A program made the position numbers and the translations under genes. A model generated the notes under the pieces. It saw nothing but the letters and a program-made list of their open reading frames with translations, was not told the origin of the DNA and searched no databases. Positions 23,665 to 30,936 of a DNA stretch of 64,000 nt are shown here, piece after piece (within the stretch, counting starts at the first letter, position 1; each line of letters starts with the position of its first letter). This DNA comes from Anaerolineales bacterium (GTDB taxonomy: Bacteria > Chloroflexota > Anaerolineae > Anaerolineales > Villigracilaceae), in assembly GCA_015075275.1 (NCBI GenBank), contig JABTUU010000001.1, positions 682,001-746,000 on the forward strand. The letters run 5' to 3'.

Positions 23665-24538
23665 TTTACAAAAAGCATGGGAGGAAGTGCAACGCAACAA
23701 AGGCGCGCCAGGCATAGACCGCGTGAGCATAAAACGCTGGGAAAGAAATTGGGAAGAAAGATTAATTGAGCTCGCTCAGCAAGTGCGCGCTAATACTTAT
23801 AAAGCCAGAAAATTAAAACAGTTCAACATCCCTAAAAAAGATGGCGCACTAAGAACGATTTCCATTTTGACAGTAACCGACCGCGTGCTGCAACGCGCTG
23901 TACTACGAATAGTAGATGATGTGTTTGACAAAACTTTTTTGCAGTGCAGTTATGGCTACCGCTCTGGTGTGGGCGTTAAAGATGCCATCCCTGCTATTTT
24001 GAAACAACGTGATTATGGCAAACAATGGGTGGTAGATGCCGATATTGATAATTGCTTCCCGAGCTTGAATCATGCGCTCATGCTTAAGTTTTTCAAACAA
24101 AAAATAAAAGACCCGCTCGTGCTGGGTTTAATAAAACAATGGATGCGCCAAGGCGAAAATAAACCAGGCATAGGCATTTCTTTAGGGGCAGTTGTTTCAC
24201 CTTTATTGTGCAATATTTTTTTACACCAGCTCGATGCTCAATTAATAAAAGCAGGCTATAGCCCTGTGCGTTATGCCGATGATTTTTGTATATTTGCTTA
24301 TACAAAACAAGAAGCGCAACAAGCCATGCAATTAACGGGCGAACTATTAACCAAGCTAAAACTTAAATTTGAGCCCAATAAAACAAACATCACCCATTTT
24401 GATGCTGGTTTTAATTTTTTAGGCGTTCATTTTTTTCGTAACGCCTATAGTTTTGAAGCCCAAAATAAGAAAGTAGAAATAAAAGGCGACTTTGACCCAA
24501 ATTTCTTATATGACTACATACCCGAAGGATATGCCTAA
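23630..24538 (+). CDS. stand-alone CRISPR-associated reverse transcriptase
   Basis: 302 residues from the ATG at 23630, within the cas6 end. The group II-intron-like RT core shows Gly-Ala-Pro-Gly-Ile-Asp (about 27-32), Ile-Pro-Lys-Lys-Asp-Gly, Gly-Tyr-Arg-Ser-Gly, the metal Asp in Asp-Ala-Asp-Ile-Asp, and Tyr-Ala-Asp-Asp at 215-218. There is no HNH domain and little room for a maturase/thumb domain. Placed between cas6 and cas1, it should help acquire spacers from RNA by copying it to DNA, as shown for RT-Cas1 fusions. Being unfused suggests a loose complex with Cas1 (inference). Confidence 0.92.
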   Translation: MNWIGKILETNNLQKAWEEVQRNKGAPGIDRVSIKRWERNWEERLIELAQQVRANTYKARKLKQFNIPKKDGALRTISILTVTDRVLQRAVLRIVDDVFDKTFLQCSYGYRSGVGVKDAIPAILKQRDYGKQWVVDADIDNCFPSLNHALMLKFFKQKIKDPLVLGLIKQWMRQGENKPGIGISLGAVVSPLLCNIFLHQLDAQLIKAGYSPVRYADDFCIFAYTKQEAQQAMQLTGELLTKLKLKFEPNKTNITHFDAGFNFLGVHFFRNAYSFEAQNKKVEIKGDFDPNFLYDYIPEGYA

Positions 24539-24567
24539 TGACGTAATGCCCCAAAGAGGAGAGATTC

Positions 24568-25566
24568 ATGCCTACGCTTTATGTTACCGAAACAGGCGCG
24601 CGCTTGGAAAAAGAATACAAACGCATACTCATCGTTAGTAAAGATGATGAGATCTTGCAAAATGTGCCCCTTGCGCATATAAACGATGCGGTCTTGGTAG
24701 GCAATGTGGGTATTACCACGCCTGCTATGCTTTCACTGTTAGAAGCAGGCGTTTCGTTTTCAATCGTCAGCCGCATGGGCAAATTGTTAGGCAGGTTGTT
24801 GCCCCCTAGCCAGGGTAATATTTTCCTAAGGCATAAACAATATCGCCGTTCAGAAGATGAAGCGTTTTGTCTTAATATCGCCAAAGACATTGTGTTGGGC
24901 AAATTGAAAAATCAACGCACTTTTGCACGCCGAATTTCACGCGCCAACCCAAATATTCTGGCAGAAGATGTTGATAAAATTTCAGCGGCGATAAAGCAAG
25001 TTGAAGGAGCAAGCGATTTGAATGCCTTGCGCGGGCATGAAGGTATTGGCGCGAAAGTCTATTTTGATATTTTACGCATGGGTTTGCCCGCTGAATGGCA
25101 TTTTGAGAAACGCACCCGCCGCCCGCCCAAAGACCCCAGCAATGCTTTATTAAGTTTTGGTTATAGCCTGCTGACCCAAAATATGATGACCGCCCTCGAG
25201 ATTGTAGGCTTAGACCCCTACGACGGCATCTTTCATGCCGATGTGTATGGCAGGCCCGCCCTGGCATTAGATTTGGTGGAAGAATTTAGAAGCCTGATCG
25301 TGGATTCACTGCTCATCACGCTGACGAAGAAACGCATCTTAACCATCTCCGACTTGGTTGCAGAGCCCAATGGCGCCGCTTACCTGAAGCCGCATGCCTT
25401 AAAAAAATTCTTAAGCCAATATAATGCCCGCTTGCAAAGTGAGGTGATTCACCCTAAAGCCCAGCGCGCTATTTCCTACCAAAAATGTTTTGAAGTGCAA
25501 GCCCGCCAATTGCGCTATGTGATTGAAGGTAAGGCGGAAAGTTATCAACCCTTTTTAACCAGATAG
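24568..25566 (+). CDS. cas1: CRISPR integrase Cas1
   Basis: 332 residues, with AGAGGAGAG before the ATG. The N-terminal beta domain leads to the catalytic helical domain with metal ligands Glu in Leu-Arg-Gly-His-Glu-Gly-Ile-Gly-Ala (about 160), His in Gly-Ile-Phe-His-Ala-Asp-Val-Tyr-Gly-Arg and Asp/Glu in Leu-Asp-Leu-Val-Glu-Glu-Phe-Arg. It integrates new spacers at the leader end with Cas2. There is no fused RT or Cas6, although the RT gene ends only 29 bases upstream. Confidence 0.96.
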   Translation: MPTLYVTETGARLEKEYKRILIVSKDDEILQNVPLAHINDAVLVGNVGITTPAMLSLLEAGVSFSIVSRMGKLLGRLLPPSQGNIFLRHKQYRRSEDEAFCLNIAKDIVLGKLKNQRTFARRISRANPNILAEDVDKISAAIKQVEGASDLNALRGHEGIGAKVYFDILRMGLPAEWHFEKRTRRPPKDPSNALLSFGYSLLTQNMMTALEIVGLDPYDGIFHADVYGRPALALDLVEEFRSLIVDSLLITLTKKRILTISDLVAEPNGAAYLKPHALKKFLSQYNARLQSEVIHPKAQRAISYQKCFEVQARQLRYVIEGKAESYQPFLTR

Positions 25567-25609
25567 CCCCCCGCTCGTCTGAAGGGCGGAGGCGTAGAAT
25601 AGGTGTATA

Positions 25610-25900
25610 ATGAAAACACAATTTTTACTGATCGTGTACGATATTTCAAACGACAAACGACGCGCCAAATTGCATAATGCCTTATTAAATTATGGCACGC
25701 CTGTGCAATACTCGGTCTTTGAATGTCACCTTACCCCAAAGAACCTTAACAACCTAAAAAATGCAATTCAAAAAATTATTCGCAACCGCAAAGATAACGT
25801 GCGTTATTATTTATTGTGTGGAACCTGCGCCAGCAAAATAGAAGCCACGCGTAAAGAAGAGGCGCGAAAATCTACGCCTGTACATACCATAGTGGTTTAG
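25610..25900 (+). CDS. cas2: CRISPR adaptation protein Cas2
   Basis: 96 residues with a ferredoxin-like fold: Leu-Ile-Val-Tyr-Asp-Ile-Ser-Asn-Asp-Lys-Arg-Arg-Ala-Lys at the start holds the conserved Asp, followed by Gly-Thr-Pro-Val-Gln-Tyr-Ser-Val-Phe-Glu. It bridges two Cas1 dimers in the integration complex. It is the last gene before the structured region and array. TATAAT overlaps its start codon. Confidence 0.95.
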   Translation: MKTQFLLIVYDISNDKRRAKLHNALLNYGTPVQYSVFECHLTPKNLNNLKNAIQKIIRNRKDNVRYYLLCGTCASKIEATRKEEARKSTPVHTIVV

Positions 25901-25903
25901 GCA

Positions 25904-26035
25904 AAAACGAGCGAAGCAGGGGGGTAAGCGGGTTTTTAGCATGCTCGTTTTAACCTATGTATGGCTGGCAACCTGTAGCTAAAACATCGCGAAATACAAA
26001 CTCACTGCCAGCCCTAGCCGCAAAAAAACGAGCAT
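25904..26035 (+). ncRNA. nested hairpin element between cas2 and the array
   Basis: Outer stem: ATGCTCGTTTT at 25941-25951 with AAAACGAGCAT at 26025-26035 (11 bp, perfect). Inner stem: GGCTGGCA at 25963-25970 with TGCCAGCC at 26006-26013 (8 bp, perfect), loop about 35 nt. A second AAAACGAGC at 25904-25912 could pair with the left arm of the outer stem instead, giving an alternative fold. There is no T-run, so it is not a simple terminator. Whether it is a leader-bound DNA element or a transcript is unknown. Confidence 0.5.
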
Positions 26036-26167
26036 TTGCTCTTAGCCCTATCCAAAAAGCGATGCTCGAAAATGAAGAAATTGAGGTGAAAACATGATTT
26101 TAATAAGGAAATTAGTATTTCATTCAATTTTGTTAACAAAAAACCAAAAAAGTTAAGTTTAGTAAGA
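26036..26167 (+). promoter_or_regulatory. CRISPR leader
   Basis: AT-rich sequence right before the first repeat, on the side of the intact repeats and next to cas2, so it is the leader end. It contains a further GATGCTCG motif (about 26053-26060) and A-tracts. The array promoter should lie here, but I see no confident hexamer pair. Confidence 0.6.
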
Positions 26168-26633
26168 GTTAAAAATTAATGCTCCTAGTCCATAGGACTG
26201 AAACAATACAATATATGTAGCCATGTTTTGTTTATCTCTCCTTGTTAAAAATTAATGCTCCTAGTCCATAGGACTGAAACGCCACAGGCAGTAATTAACA
26301 ACGCCACAATCAATAACATGTTAAAAATTAATGCTCCTAGTCCATAGGACTGAAACGATGGTAGTTTGTGGTGGCTTGGCAAATGGCAAATTGCGTTAAA
26401 AATTAATGCTCCTAGTCCATAGGACTGAAACGTTAACGATGTTTGCCACTCCTGCGATGATGCAGAAGGCGTTAAAAATTAATGCTCCTAGTCCATAGGA
26501 CTGAAACGATGACTTCGGCGAATTTCCAGCCGAAGAAGTAGGGTTAAAAATTAATGCTCTTAGTCCATAGGACTGAAACTTCTTGACGCAGGGGGTAGGA
26601 AACGGTTCCGCGCCGAGGTTAAAAATTACTGCT
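26168..26633 (+). CRISPR. type III-B CRISPR array, 6 spacers
   Basis: A 37-bp repeat begins GTTAAAAATTAATGCTCC and ends GGACTGAAAC. Copies start at 26168, 26244, 26320, 26395, 26471 and 26543; the sixth has one change (C to T). A degenerate copy starts at 26618 and keeps only about the first 12 bases. Spacers are 39, 39, 38, 39, 35 and 38 bp. AGTCC-ATA-GGACT in the repeat forms a 5-bp hairpin for Cas6, leaving the tag ACTGAAAC. Decay at the right end places the leader on the left. Confidence 0.98.
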
Positions 26634-26696
26634 TCATCTGTCGGAATTTTTCTGGCTGTCCTCATATCTCCCTGGAGCCACGAGGAATTTAAAGCA
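26634..26696. other. array trailer
   Basis: A short non-coding stretch between the degenerate last repeat and the terminator. I see no gene or repeat in it. Confidence 0.4.
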
Positions 26697-26737
26697 GAAA
26701 ATCCCAGTTCCAACGTGAAAACTGGGATTTTCTTTTT
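26697..26737 (+). terminator. Rho-independent terminator after the array
   Basis: A 13-bp perfect stem GAAAATCCCAGTT (26697-26709) / AACTGGGATTTTC (26720-26732) followed by TTTTT. It would end the pre-crRNA transcript before tRNA-Asp on the other strand. Confidence 0.9.
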
Positions 26738-26753
26738 GCAGAATTACACTCTG

Positions 26754-26827
26754 CGGTCCCGACGGGATTCGAACCCGCGATCTCGGCCTTGACAGGGCCG
26801 CATGTTAGGCCGCTACACCACGGGACC
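26754..26827 (-). tRNA. tRNA-Asp (anticodon GUC)
   Basis: On the minus strand, acceptor GGTCCCG pairs with CGGGACC, discriminator G, anticodon stem CGGCC/GGCCG around CTGTCAA (anticodon GTC), T arm GGGTTCGAATCCC. 74 nt, CCA not encoded. Bases 26753-26774 (its 3' end) are repeated exactly at 15511-15532. Confidence 0.97.
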
Positions 26828-26870
26828 ATTTATCAAGCGGGCGATAGTTTACCATGTGTAGATTCACATG

Positions 26871-28004
26871 TCAATATGCCCAGTCGTGGTACAACGCCGG
26901 ATCTGTGGGCGTTAATCCCGATGGATCGTATACATAGACCCAATCGCCTTCGTGCGCCCAGTTATATAGCCAATGCGCATCGCCGACGGAAAGGTTAATG
27001 CAGCCGTGCGATTGAGGATAGCCGAAACGCGTGCGCCAATACGCGCCATGCAACGCGCGCGCTTTATCGAAGTACATCGTCCATGGGACGTTGTCGAGGT
27101 AATAGAAATCGCTTGGATCGCTGTTGCGCATGGTTTCAACCTCTTTCTTCAGATAAATCGGGAAGAGGCCGGGGCGCGTCCAGAACGGCTCGAGTCCGCT
27201 GGCGATGACGGTAGCAAAGATCAGTTTATTTTCATCATACACGGCGAGCGTTTGTTCGGCGAGATTGACGTCAATCCAGCGGCCGTTCGTTACACCTTCG
27301 GGGGGCGCAGCCGCTGGCGTTACAACGGCGACTTTGCGCGCCTCAATCCATTGACTCGATCCGATCATATTCCAGTCCGCGCCGTCCGCGTTGACCGTAT
27401 CGTAGACTTGGAATAAGTCGGTGAAGGGGTTGAGGAACGACCCGCTTTGCGGCGAATCGTAGCCGGGCGCTTGCACGATGGGAATATATTCAAATGCCCA
27501 GCCGAATGAGTTCACCGGCATAGCCTTGAATTCTAATCCTTGATAGGAAGAAATTTCCGAGACGCGCGCGCCTTTGCCCGGAATCCAGCGTCCATCGGGC
27601 AGCATGTAAAAAATGCCGTGCCTGGTATCTACGCGGTCGTTATATGAAACGTAGACAAAACCTGATTGATAACCGCTGATTTCGGCGCCTGCGGGCGAAT
27701 TCAAAATGGGAACATAAGTCTCGTCAAGGTGAAAGTACCGATAAGGCAGTTGTGTCAGGCTGAGATCGGGTTTACGAACCGAAAGCGGGCGTGGCGGGAA
27801 AGTTAGCCCCAAAGCCGCCATCTCGGCGACGTAAGCGGCAGGTCCGAGCGGCAGGCAATCGTCAGTGGACGATGCGTAGGCGTTTGGCGCGCAGACAACC
27901 GCGCCGCTTGCCGGCTCTTCGTCTGTTTGGGCGAACGTAGAGGTAGGGAGTCCGAGACTTATGCTGTATGCCGCGAGTACGAATAAGATCGCAAATTTCT
28001 TCAT
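26871..28004 (-). CDS. secreted L,D-transpeptidase (YkuD)
   Basis: 377 residues from the ATG at 28004. An N-terminal signal peptide (Lys-Lys-Phe-Ala-Ile-Leu-Phe-Val-Leu, Ala-x-Ala-like cleavage after Thr-Phe-Ala) is followed by a Tyr/Pro-rich region with SH3-like repeats (about 75-250). The C-terminal YkuD domain has the catalytic Ser-His-Gly-Cys-Ile-Asn near 345 and an upstream His-Gly-Ala-Tyr. These enzymes cross-link peptidoglycan stem peptides or attach proteins to them. A -10 box ends six bases before the ATG, so the mRNA is likely leaderless. Confidence 0.93.
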   Translation of the reverse strand: MKKFAILFVLAAYSISLGLPTSTFAQTDEEPASGAVVCAPNAYASSTDDCLPLGPAAYVAEMAALGLTFPPRPLSVRKPDLSLTQLPYRYFHLDETYVPILNSPAGAEISGYQSGFVYVSYNDRVDTRHGIFYMLPDGRWIPGKGARVSEISSYQGLEFKAMPVNSFGWAFEYIPIVQAPGYDSPQSGSFLNPFTDLFQVYDTVNADGADWNMIGSSQWIEARKVAVVTPAAAPPEGVTNGRWIDVNLAEQTLAVYDENKLIFATVIASGLEPFWTRPGLFPIYLKKEVETMRNSDPSDFYYLDNVPWTMYFDKARALHGAYWRTRFGYPQSHGCINLSVGDAHWLYNWAHEGDWVYVYDPSGLTPTDPALYHDWAY

Positions 28005-28010
28005 TTCGGG

Positions 28011-28016
28011 ATTATA
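28011..28016 (-). promoter_or_regulatory. extended -10 box, leaderless start
   Basis: On the minus strand TGCTATAAT ends six bases before the transpeptidase ATG, placing the transcript start at or next to the start codon. Confidence 0.6.
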
Positions 28017-28165
28017 GCATGCGGGTTTACATTTCTGTAGACTGCGGCGCGCTATGAATGCGCTGGCTTGACACATCGCCCCCTGTAATCTAAAATAACA
28101 CATAACTCATCTTGAATTGAGCGCGTAGGAAATACACGGCTTGAAATCTTTAGAGGAGGGCTGGT

Positions 28166-28537
28166 TTGTCCAAATCTCGCACACAACAAATGGTAGATAG
28201 GCTTCGCGAACTGCAAGCCTCATCGCCTGATATTGAAGCCTCTGCGGTGGTGAGCGTTGACGGTCTGAGCATTGCTTCAGCGTTGCCGCAAGGCGTTGAA
28301 GAGGATCGTGTTTCAGCGATGTCTGCCGCGATGCTCTCGCTAGGCGAACGCATTGCAACCGAACTGGGGCGCGGCTCGCTGGAGCAGGTGTACATTAAAG
28401 GGGAAAAGGGATACGTGGTGTTAATGTCTGTAGGAGAAGAGGCGGTTTTGACTGCGCTAGCGCGCGAACAGGCGAAACTAGGTTTGATCTTCCTCGACAT
28501 GCGTCGCGCCGCGGAAGACCTTGCAAAATTGATCTGA
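28166..28537 (+). CDS. Roadblock/LC7 domain protein
   Basis: 123 residues, starting at TTG 28166 with GAGGAGGG six bases before. The Roadblock/LC7 fold spans most of the protein (Ile-Glu-Ala-Ser-Ala-Val-Val-Ser-Val-Asp-Gly-Leu-Ser-Ile-Ala-Ser at about 22-37). Such proteins modulate small GTPases or serve as dimer scaffolds in signalling. It is followed at 11 bases by a V4R-domain gene and then a receiver protein, so the three likely form one signalling unit. Confidence 0.9.
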   Translation: MSKSRTQQMVDRLRELQASSPDIEASAVVSVDGLSIASALPQGVEEDRVSAMSAAMLSLGERIATELGRGSLEQVYIKGEKGYVVLMSVGEEAVLTALAREQAKLGLIFLDMRRAAEDLAKLI

Positions 28538-28548
28538 TCGGAGAATCT

Positions 28549-29184
28549 ATGAGCCCTGTTCAAAAGGCTGGTTTATACTACCCTAACAAATTTGGTTTGA
28601 TTATCATTAAGTCTCTCGAAGAAGTGATGGGCAAAAATGGATTGAACGCCATTTTGAACCTGGCCGGGATGGATAATTACATTGACAGTTACCCCGCCGA
28701 CAACCTTGATAAAGGTTTCGACTTTGGCGAACTTTCCGCGATCGGCGCGGCGTTGGAAGATATGTACGGTCCGCGCGGCGGACGCGGACTTGCGCTTCGC
28801 GCTGGACGGGCGACTTTTTCGGATGCGTTGAAGAATTTTGGCGCTCTAGCAGGCGCGGCGGACTTGGCTTTTGTTGTACTTCCGCTGCAGGCGAAATTGA
28901 AAATCGGCATTCCCGCGGTAGCGAAAATCTTCTCGCAATTGAGCGACCAACACAGCACCGTAGAAGAAAAAGACTCTGAATTTATTTATACGATTCATAA
29001 ATGTCCGGTCTGTTGGGGCAGGACGAATGCCGATAAGCCGGTTTGCTATCTAGCTACAGGCTTGTTGCAAGAAGCGCTGAAGTGGGTCTCTGGCGGGAGC
29101 GAGTTCCGGGTCAACGAATCCAAGTGCGTAGCGGTGGGAGATGCGGTTTGTGAATTTGTCATCCAGAAAGAACCGATTAGTTAA
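28549..29184 (+). CDS. V4R (4-vinyl reductase-like) domain protein
   Basis: 211 residues. The C-terminal half (about 110-208) has the V4R pattern: Cys-Pro-Val-Cys-Trp-Gly-Arg, a later Pro-Val-Cys, Gly-Leu-Leu-Gln-Glu-Ala and Cys-x-Ala-x-Gly-Asp-Ala-Val-Cys-Glu-Phe. V4R domains bind small hydrophobic ligands and often sit in sensory proteins; nothing here suggests chlorophyll synthesis. The N-terminal half resembles a heme-NO-binding-type helical region. Sandwiched between Roadblock and receiver genes, it is probably the sensor of that trio (inference). Confidence 0.8.
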   Translation: MSPVQKAGLYYPNKFGLIIIKSLEEVMGKNGLNAILNLAGMDNYIDSYPADNLDKGFDFGELSAIGAALEDMYGPRGGRGLALRAGRATFSDALKNFGALAGAADLAFVVLPLQAKLKIGIPAVAKIFSQLSDQHSTVEEKDSEFIYTIHKCPVCWGRTNADKPVCYLATGLLQEALKWVSGGSEFRVNESKCVAVGDAVCEFVIQKEPIS

Positions 29185-29195
29185 ATAGGGACGAC

Positions 29196-30047
29196 GTGGC
29201 TGAAGTCAAGGCGAAAATTCTTATTGTAGAAGACGATCTGGACGTCGCAGAGATGCTGAACGCGTATTTTCGCGTTCAAGGTTACGAGGTGTTCACTGCG
29301 AACTGGGGCGAAGACGGCGTGCGCGCCGTTCAAACGATTCTGCCCAACTTGATTATCCTTGATATTCGTCTGCCGGATATTGATGGATTCGAGGTGGCGC
29401 GCCGCGTCCGCTCGGACCGCCGCACGCATGAGATTCCGATCATCTTTCTGACCGAGAAGCGCGACCGCGTGGATCGCCTGCAGGGCTTCGAAGTCGGCGC
29501 GGATGATTACATTACCAAGCCGTTCGATGTGCAAGAACTGCGCTTGCGCGTTCGCAATGCGCTCAAACGCGTCAGCCAGACCTCTCTAACCAATCCTGTG
29601 AGCGGGTTGCCGGAAGGCGATCTGGTGGAAGAGAAACTCTCCGATGCCGTGCACAAGAGCGGGCTGTCGCTGTTGCATATTTCGATCCGGAACCTGCAAG
29701 CGTTTCGCGATTCGTATGGATTTGTCGCTTCAGACGATGTTTTACGCGCCATTAGCCTGATGATCTTTAACACCCTAAAGGAAACGGGCGCGCCGGAAGA
29801 CTTTCTTGGCCATCTTACGCCGTCTGATTTTGTCGTTGTGCTTTCGCCGGAAACGCTGCGCTCCTTCCGCGAGAAAATTCAGGCGCGGCTCGAACAATCG
29901 CTGGATTATTTCTATCCGCTTAGCGACCGCAATCATGCGGCGCAAAATTCAAAGCGTCTATCGGTTGAGGTAAATGAGATCGCCTCGGTTTATGGACGGT
30001 ATGCGAATGCGGAACAGCTTAAGAAAGATCTGCTGGCGAGAAGTTGA
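29196..30047 (+). CDS. receiver protein with degenerate GGDEF-like domain
   Basis: 283 residues, GTG start. The receiver (about 5-125) has Val-Glu-Asp-Asp, the phospho-Asp in Ile-Ile-Leu-Asp-Ile-Arg and Lys in Ile-Thr-Lys-Pro-Phe. The C-terminal 135 residues follow the layout of a GGDEF domain, with Asn-Pro-Val-Ser-Gly-Leu-Pro at the start and a Leu-Thr-Pro-Ser-Asp-Phe-Val where GG[DE]EF would be. No cyclase activity is expected, so it is likely an interaction or nucleotide-sensing output. It is third in the Roadblock-V4R unit. Confidence 0.85.
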   Translation: MAEVKAKILIVEDDLDVAEMLNAYFRVQGYEVFTANWGEDGVRAVQTILPNLIILDIRLPDIDGFEVARRVRSDRRTHEIPIIFLTEKRDRVDRLQGFEVGADDYITKPFDVQELRLRVRNALKRVSQTSLTNPVSGLPEGDLVEEKLSDAVHKSGLSLLHISIRNLQAFRDSYGFVASDDVLRAISLMIFNTLKETGAPEDFLGHLTPSDFVVVLSPETLRSFREKIQARLEQSLDYFYPLSDRNHAAQNSKRLSVEVNEIASVYGRYANAEQLKKDLLARS

Positions 30048-30077
30048 AGCAAATAGAAGTTGGTTTCATGAAACGCG

Positions 30078-30108
30078 AGCGCAGGCTTTTACCTGCGCTT
30101 ATTTTTTA
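30078..30108 (+). terminator. terminator between receiver gene and rsmA
   Basis: An 8-bp stem AGCGCAGG / CCTGCGCT with a 6-base loop, then TATTTTTTAT. The T-tract overlaps the last codons of the convergent rsmA gene. Confidence 0.8.
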
Positions 30109-30932
30109 TAGCGCTCGCACAATGCCCGCCATTCGTCAATGCTTAACGTCTCTGCCCGGCGGCGAGATTCGATACGCGCTTGCTGGAGCAGCGTCTCGGC
30201 TTGAAGCGGCGCGATATGCAGCCCAGCGGATAGCGAATTGCGAAGCGTCTTTCGTTTTTGACTGAACCCAGCCTTGGTTAATTGGAAGAATGTCTTTAGG
30301 AGTTCCGGTTCGATGCGTGGATTGGGAAAGATGTCCACGCGCAACGCGGCTGAATCGACTTTGGGAGCGGGGAAAAACGCTTGCGCGGGAATGCGAGCGA
30401 CGATGCGCGGTTCGCCGTAGATTTGCACGCTCAATGCCAATAGGCTTAGATTGCCCGGCTGAGCGCAGATGCGCTCGGCGACCTCCTTTTGAATTGTCAG
30501 TACGATGCGGCGCGGCTTTATTTCACTTTCCAACAAATGGCGAATGACTGCCGATGTAATGTAGTAGGGAATATTCGCGACAACAATATATTCGCGCGCT
30601 GTAATTAATTCATGCGGCACAAGTTTGAGAATGTCGCCTTCCACCACGCGAACGTTGTCGTAGGGGGCAAGGATTGTCTGAAGCGGTGGAAGCAGTCTGC
30701 TGTCAAGCTCGATCGCGACGACTTCTCGCGCTGCCTGCGCTAAATAGCGCGTCAGGCTTCCCAGGCCGGCCCCAATCTCCAGCACGGAATCAGTCGGAAG
30801 GATTTCGGCGGCGGCGGCGATCGTTTCAAGCGCAAGATCGTCGCGTAGAAAATTTTGCCCCAGCGACTTATCGGCGCGCAGCCCAAAGCGCTTAAGGAGC
30901 GCCGCAGGATCGAGATGTGAGATAGCCTTCAT
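30099..30932 (-). CDS. rsmA: 16S rRNA adenine dimethyltransferase
   Basis: 277 residues from the ATG at 30932. The SAM-binding motif Leu-Glu-Ile-Gly-Ala-Gly-Leu-Gly-Ser-Leu-Thr near 50, Glu-Leu-Asp in motif II, Gly-Asp-Ile-Leu in motif III and the catalytic Asn-Ile-Pro-Tyr-Tyr-Ile near 120 identify KsgA/RsmA, which dimethylates two adenines of helix 45. The N-terminal Gln-Asn-Phe-Leu is also diagnostic. It lies four bases after the 3D-domain lipoprotein gene, the order often seen as yabE-ksgA. Confidence 0.95.
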   Translation of the reverse strand: MKAISHLDPAALLKRFGLRADKSLGQNFLRDDLALETIAAAAEILPTDSVLEIGAGLGSLTRYLAQAAREVVAIELDSRLLPPLQTILAPYDNVRVVEGDILKLVPHELITAREYIVVANIPYYITSAVIRHLLESEIKPRRIVLTIQKEVAERICAQPGNLSLLALSVQIYGEPRIVARIPAQAFFPAPKVDSAALRVDIFPNPRIEPELLKTFFQLTKAGFSQKRKTLRNSLSAGLHIAPLQAETLLQQARIESRRRAETLSIDEWRALCERYKK

Positions 30933-30936
30933 GCGT

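Larger units (their letters stand above)
15511..26774. mobile_element. 11.2-kb island at tRNA-Asp carrying type III-B CRISPR-Cas
   Basis: Everything between the two 22-bp tRNA-Asp 3'-end copies (unit length 11,242 bp) is CRISPR-Cas or its regulatory DNA, visibly AT-richer than both flanks, with all genes on the plus strand. No integrase, recombinase or transposase is present. It must therefore have been moved in trans, have lost its integrase, or have arisen by recombination between tRNA sequences. Interpretation as an island is inference; the direct repeat is observed. Confidence 0.7.

Noticed and set aside
23630..24538. Reverse transcriptase as part of a group II intron or retron
   Set aside because: No maturase or HNH domain, no intron RNA features around it, and it overlaps cas6 and precedes cas1 in the same operon.
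15511..26774. An integrase or transposase within the island
   Set aside because: All genes in the interval are cas genes, the half-SAVED gene or the RT. I found no Tyr- or Ser-recombinase or DDE motif in the frames.
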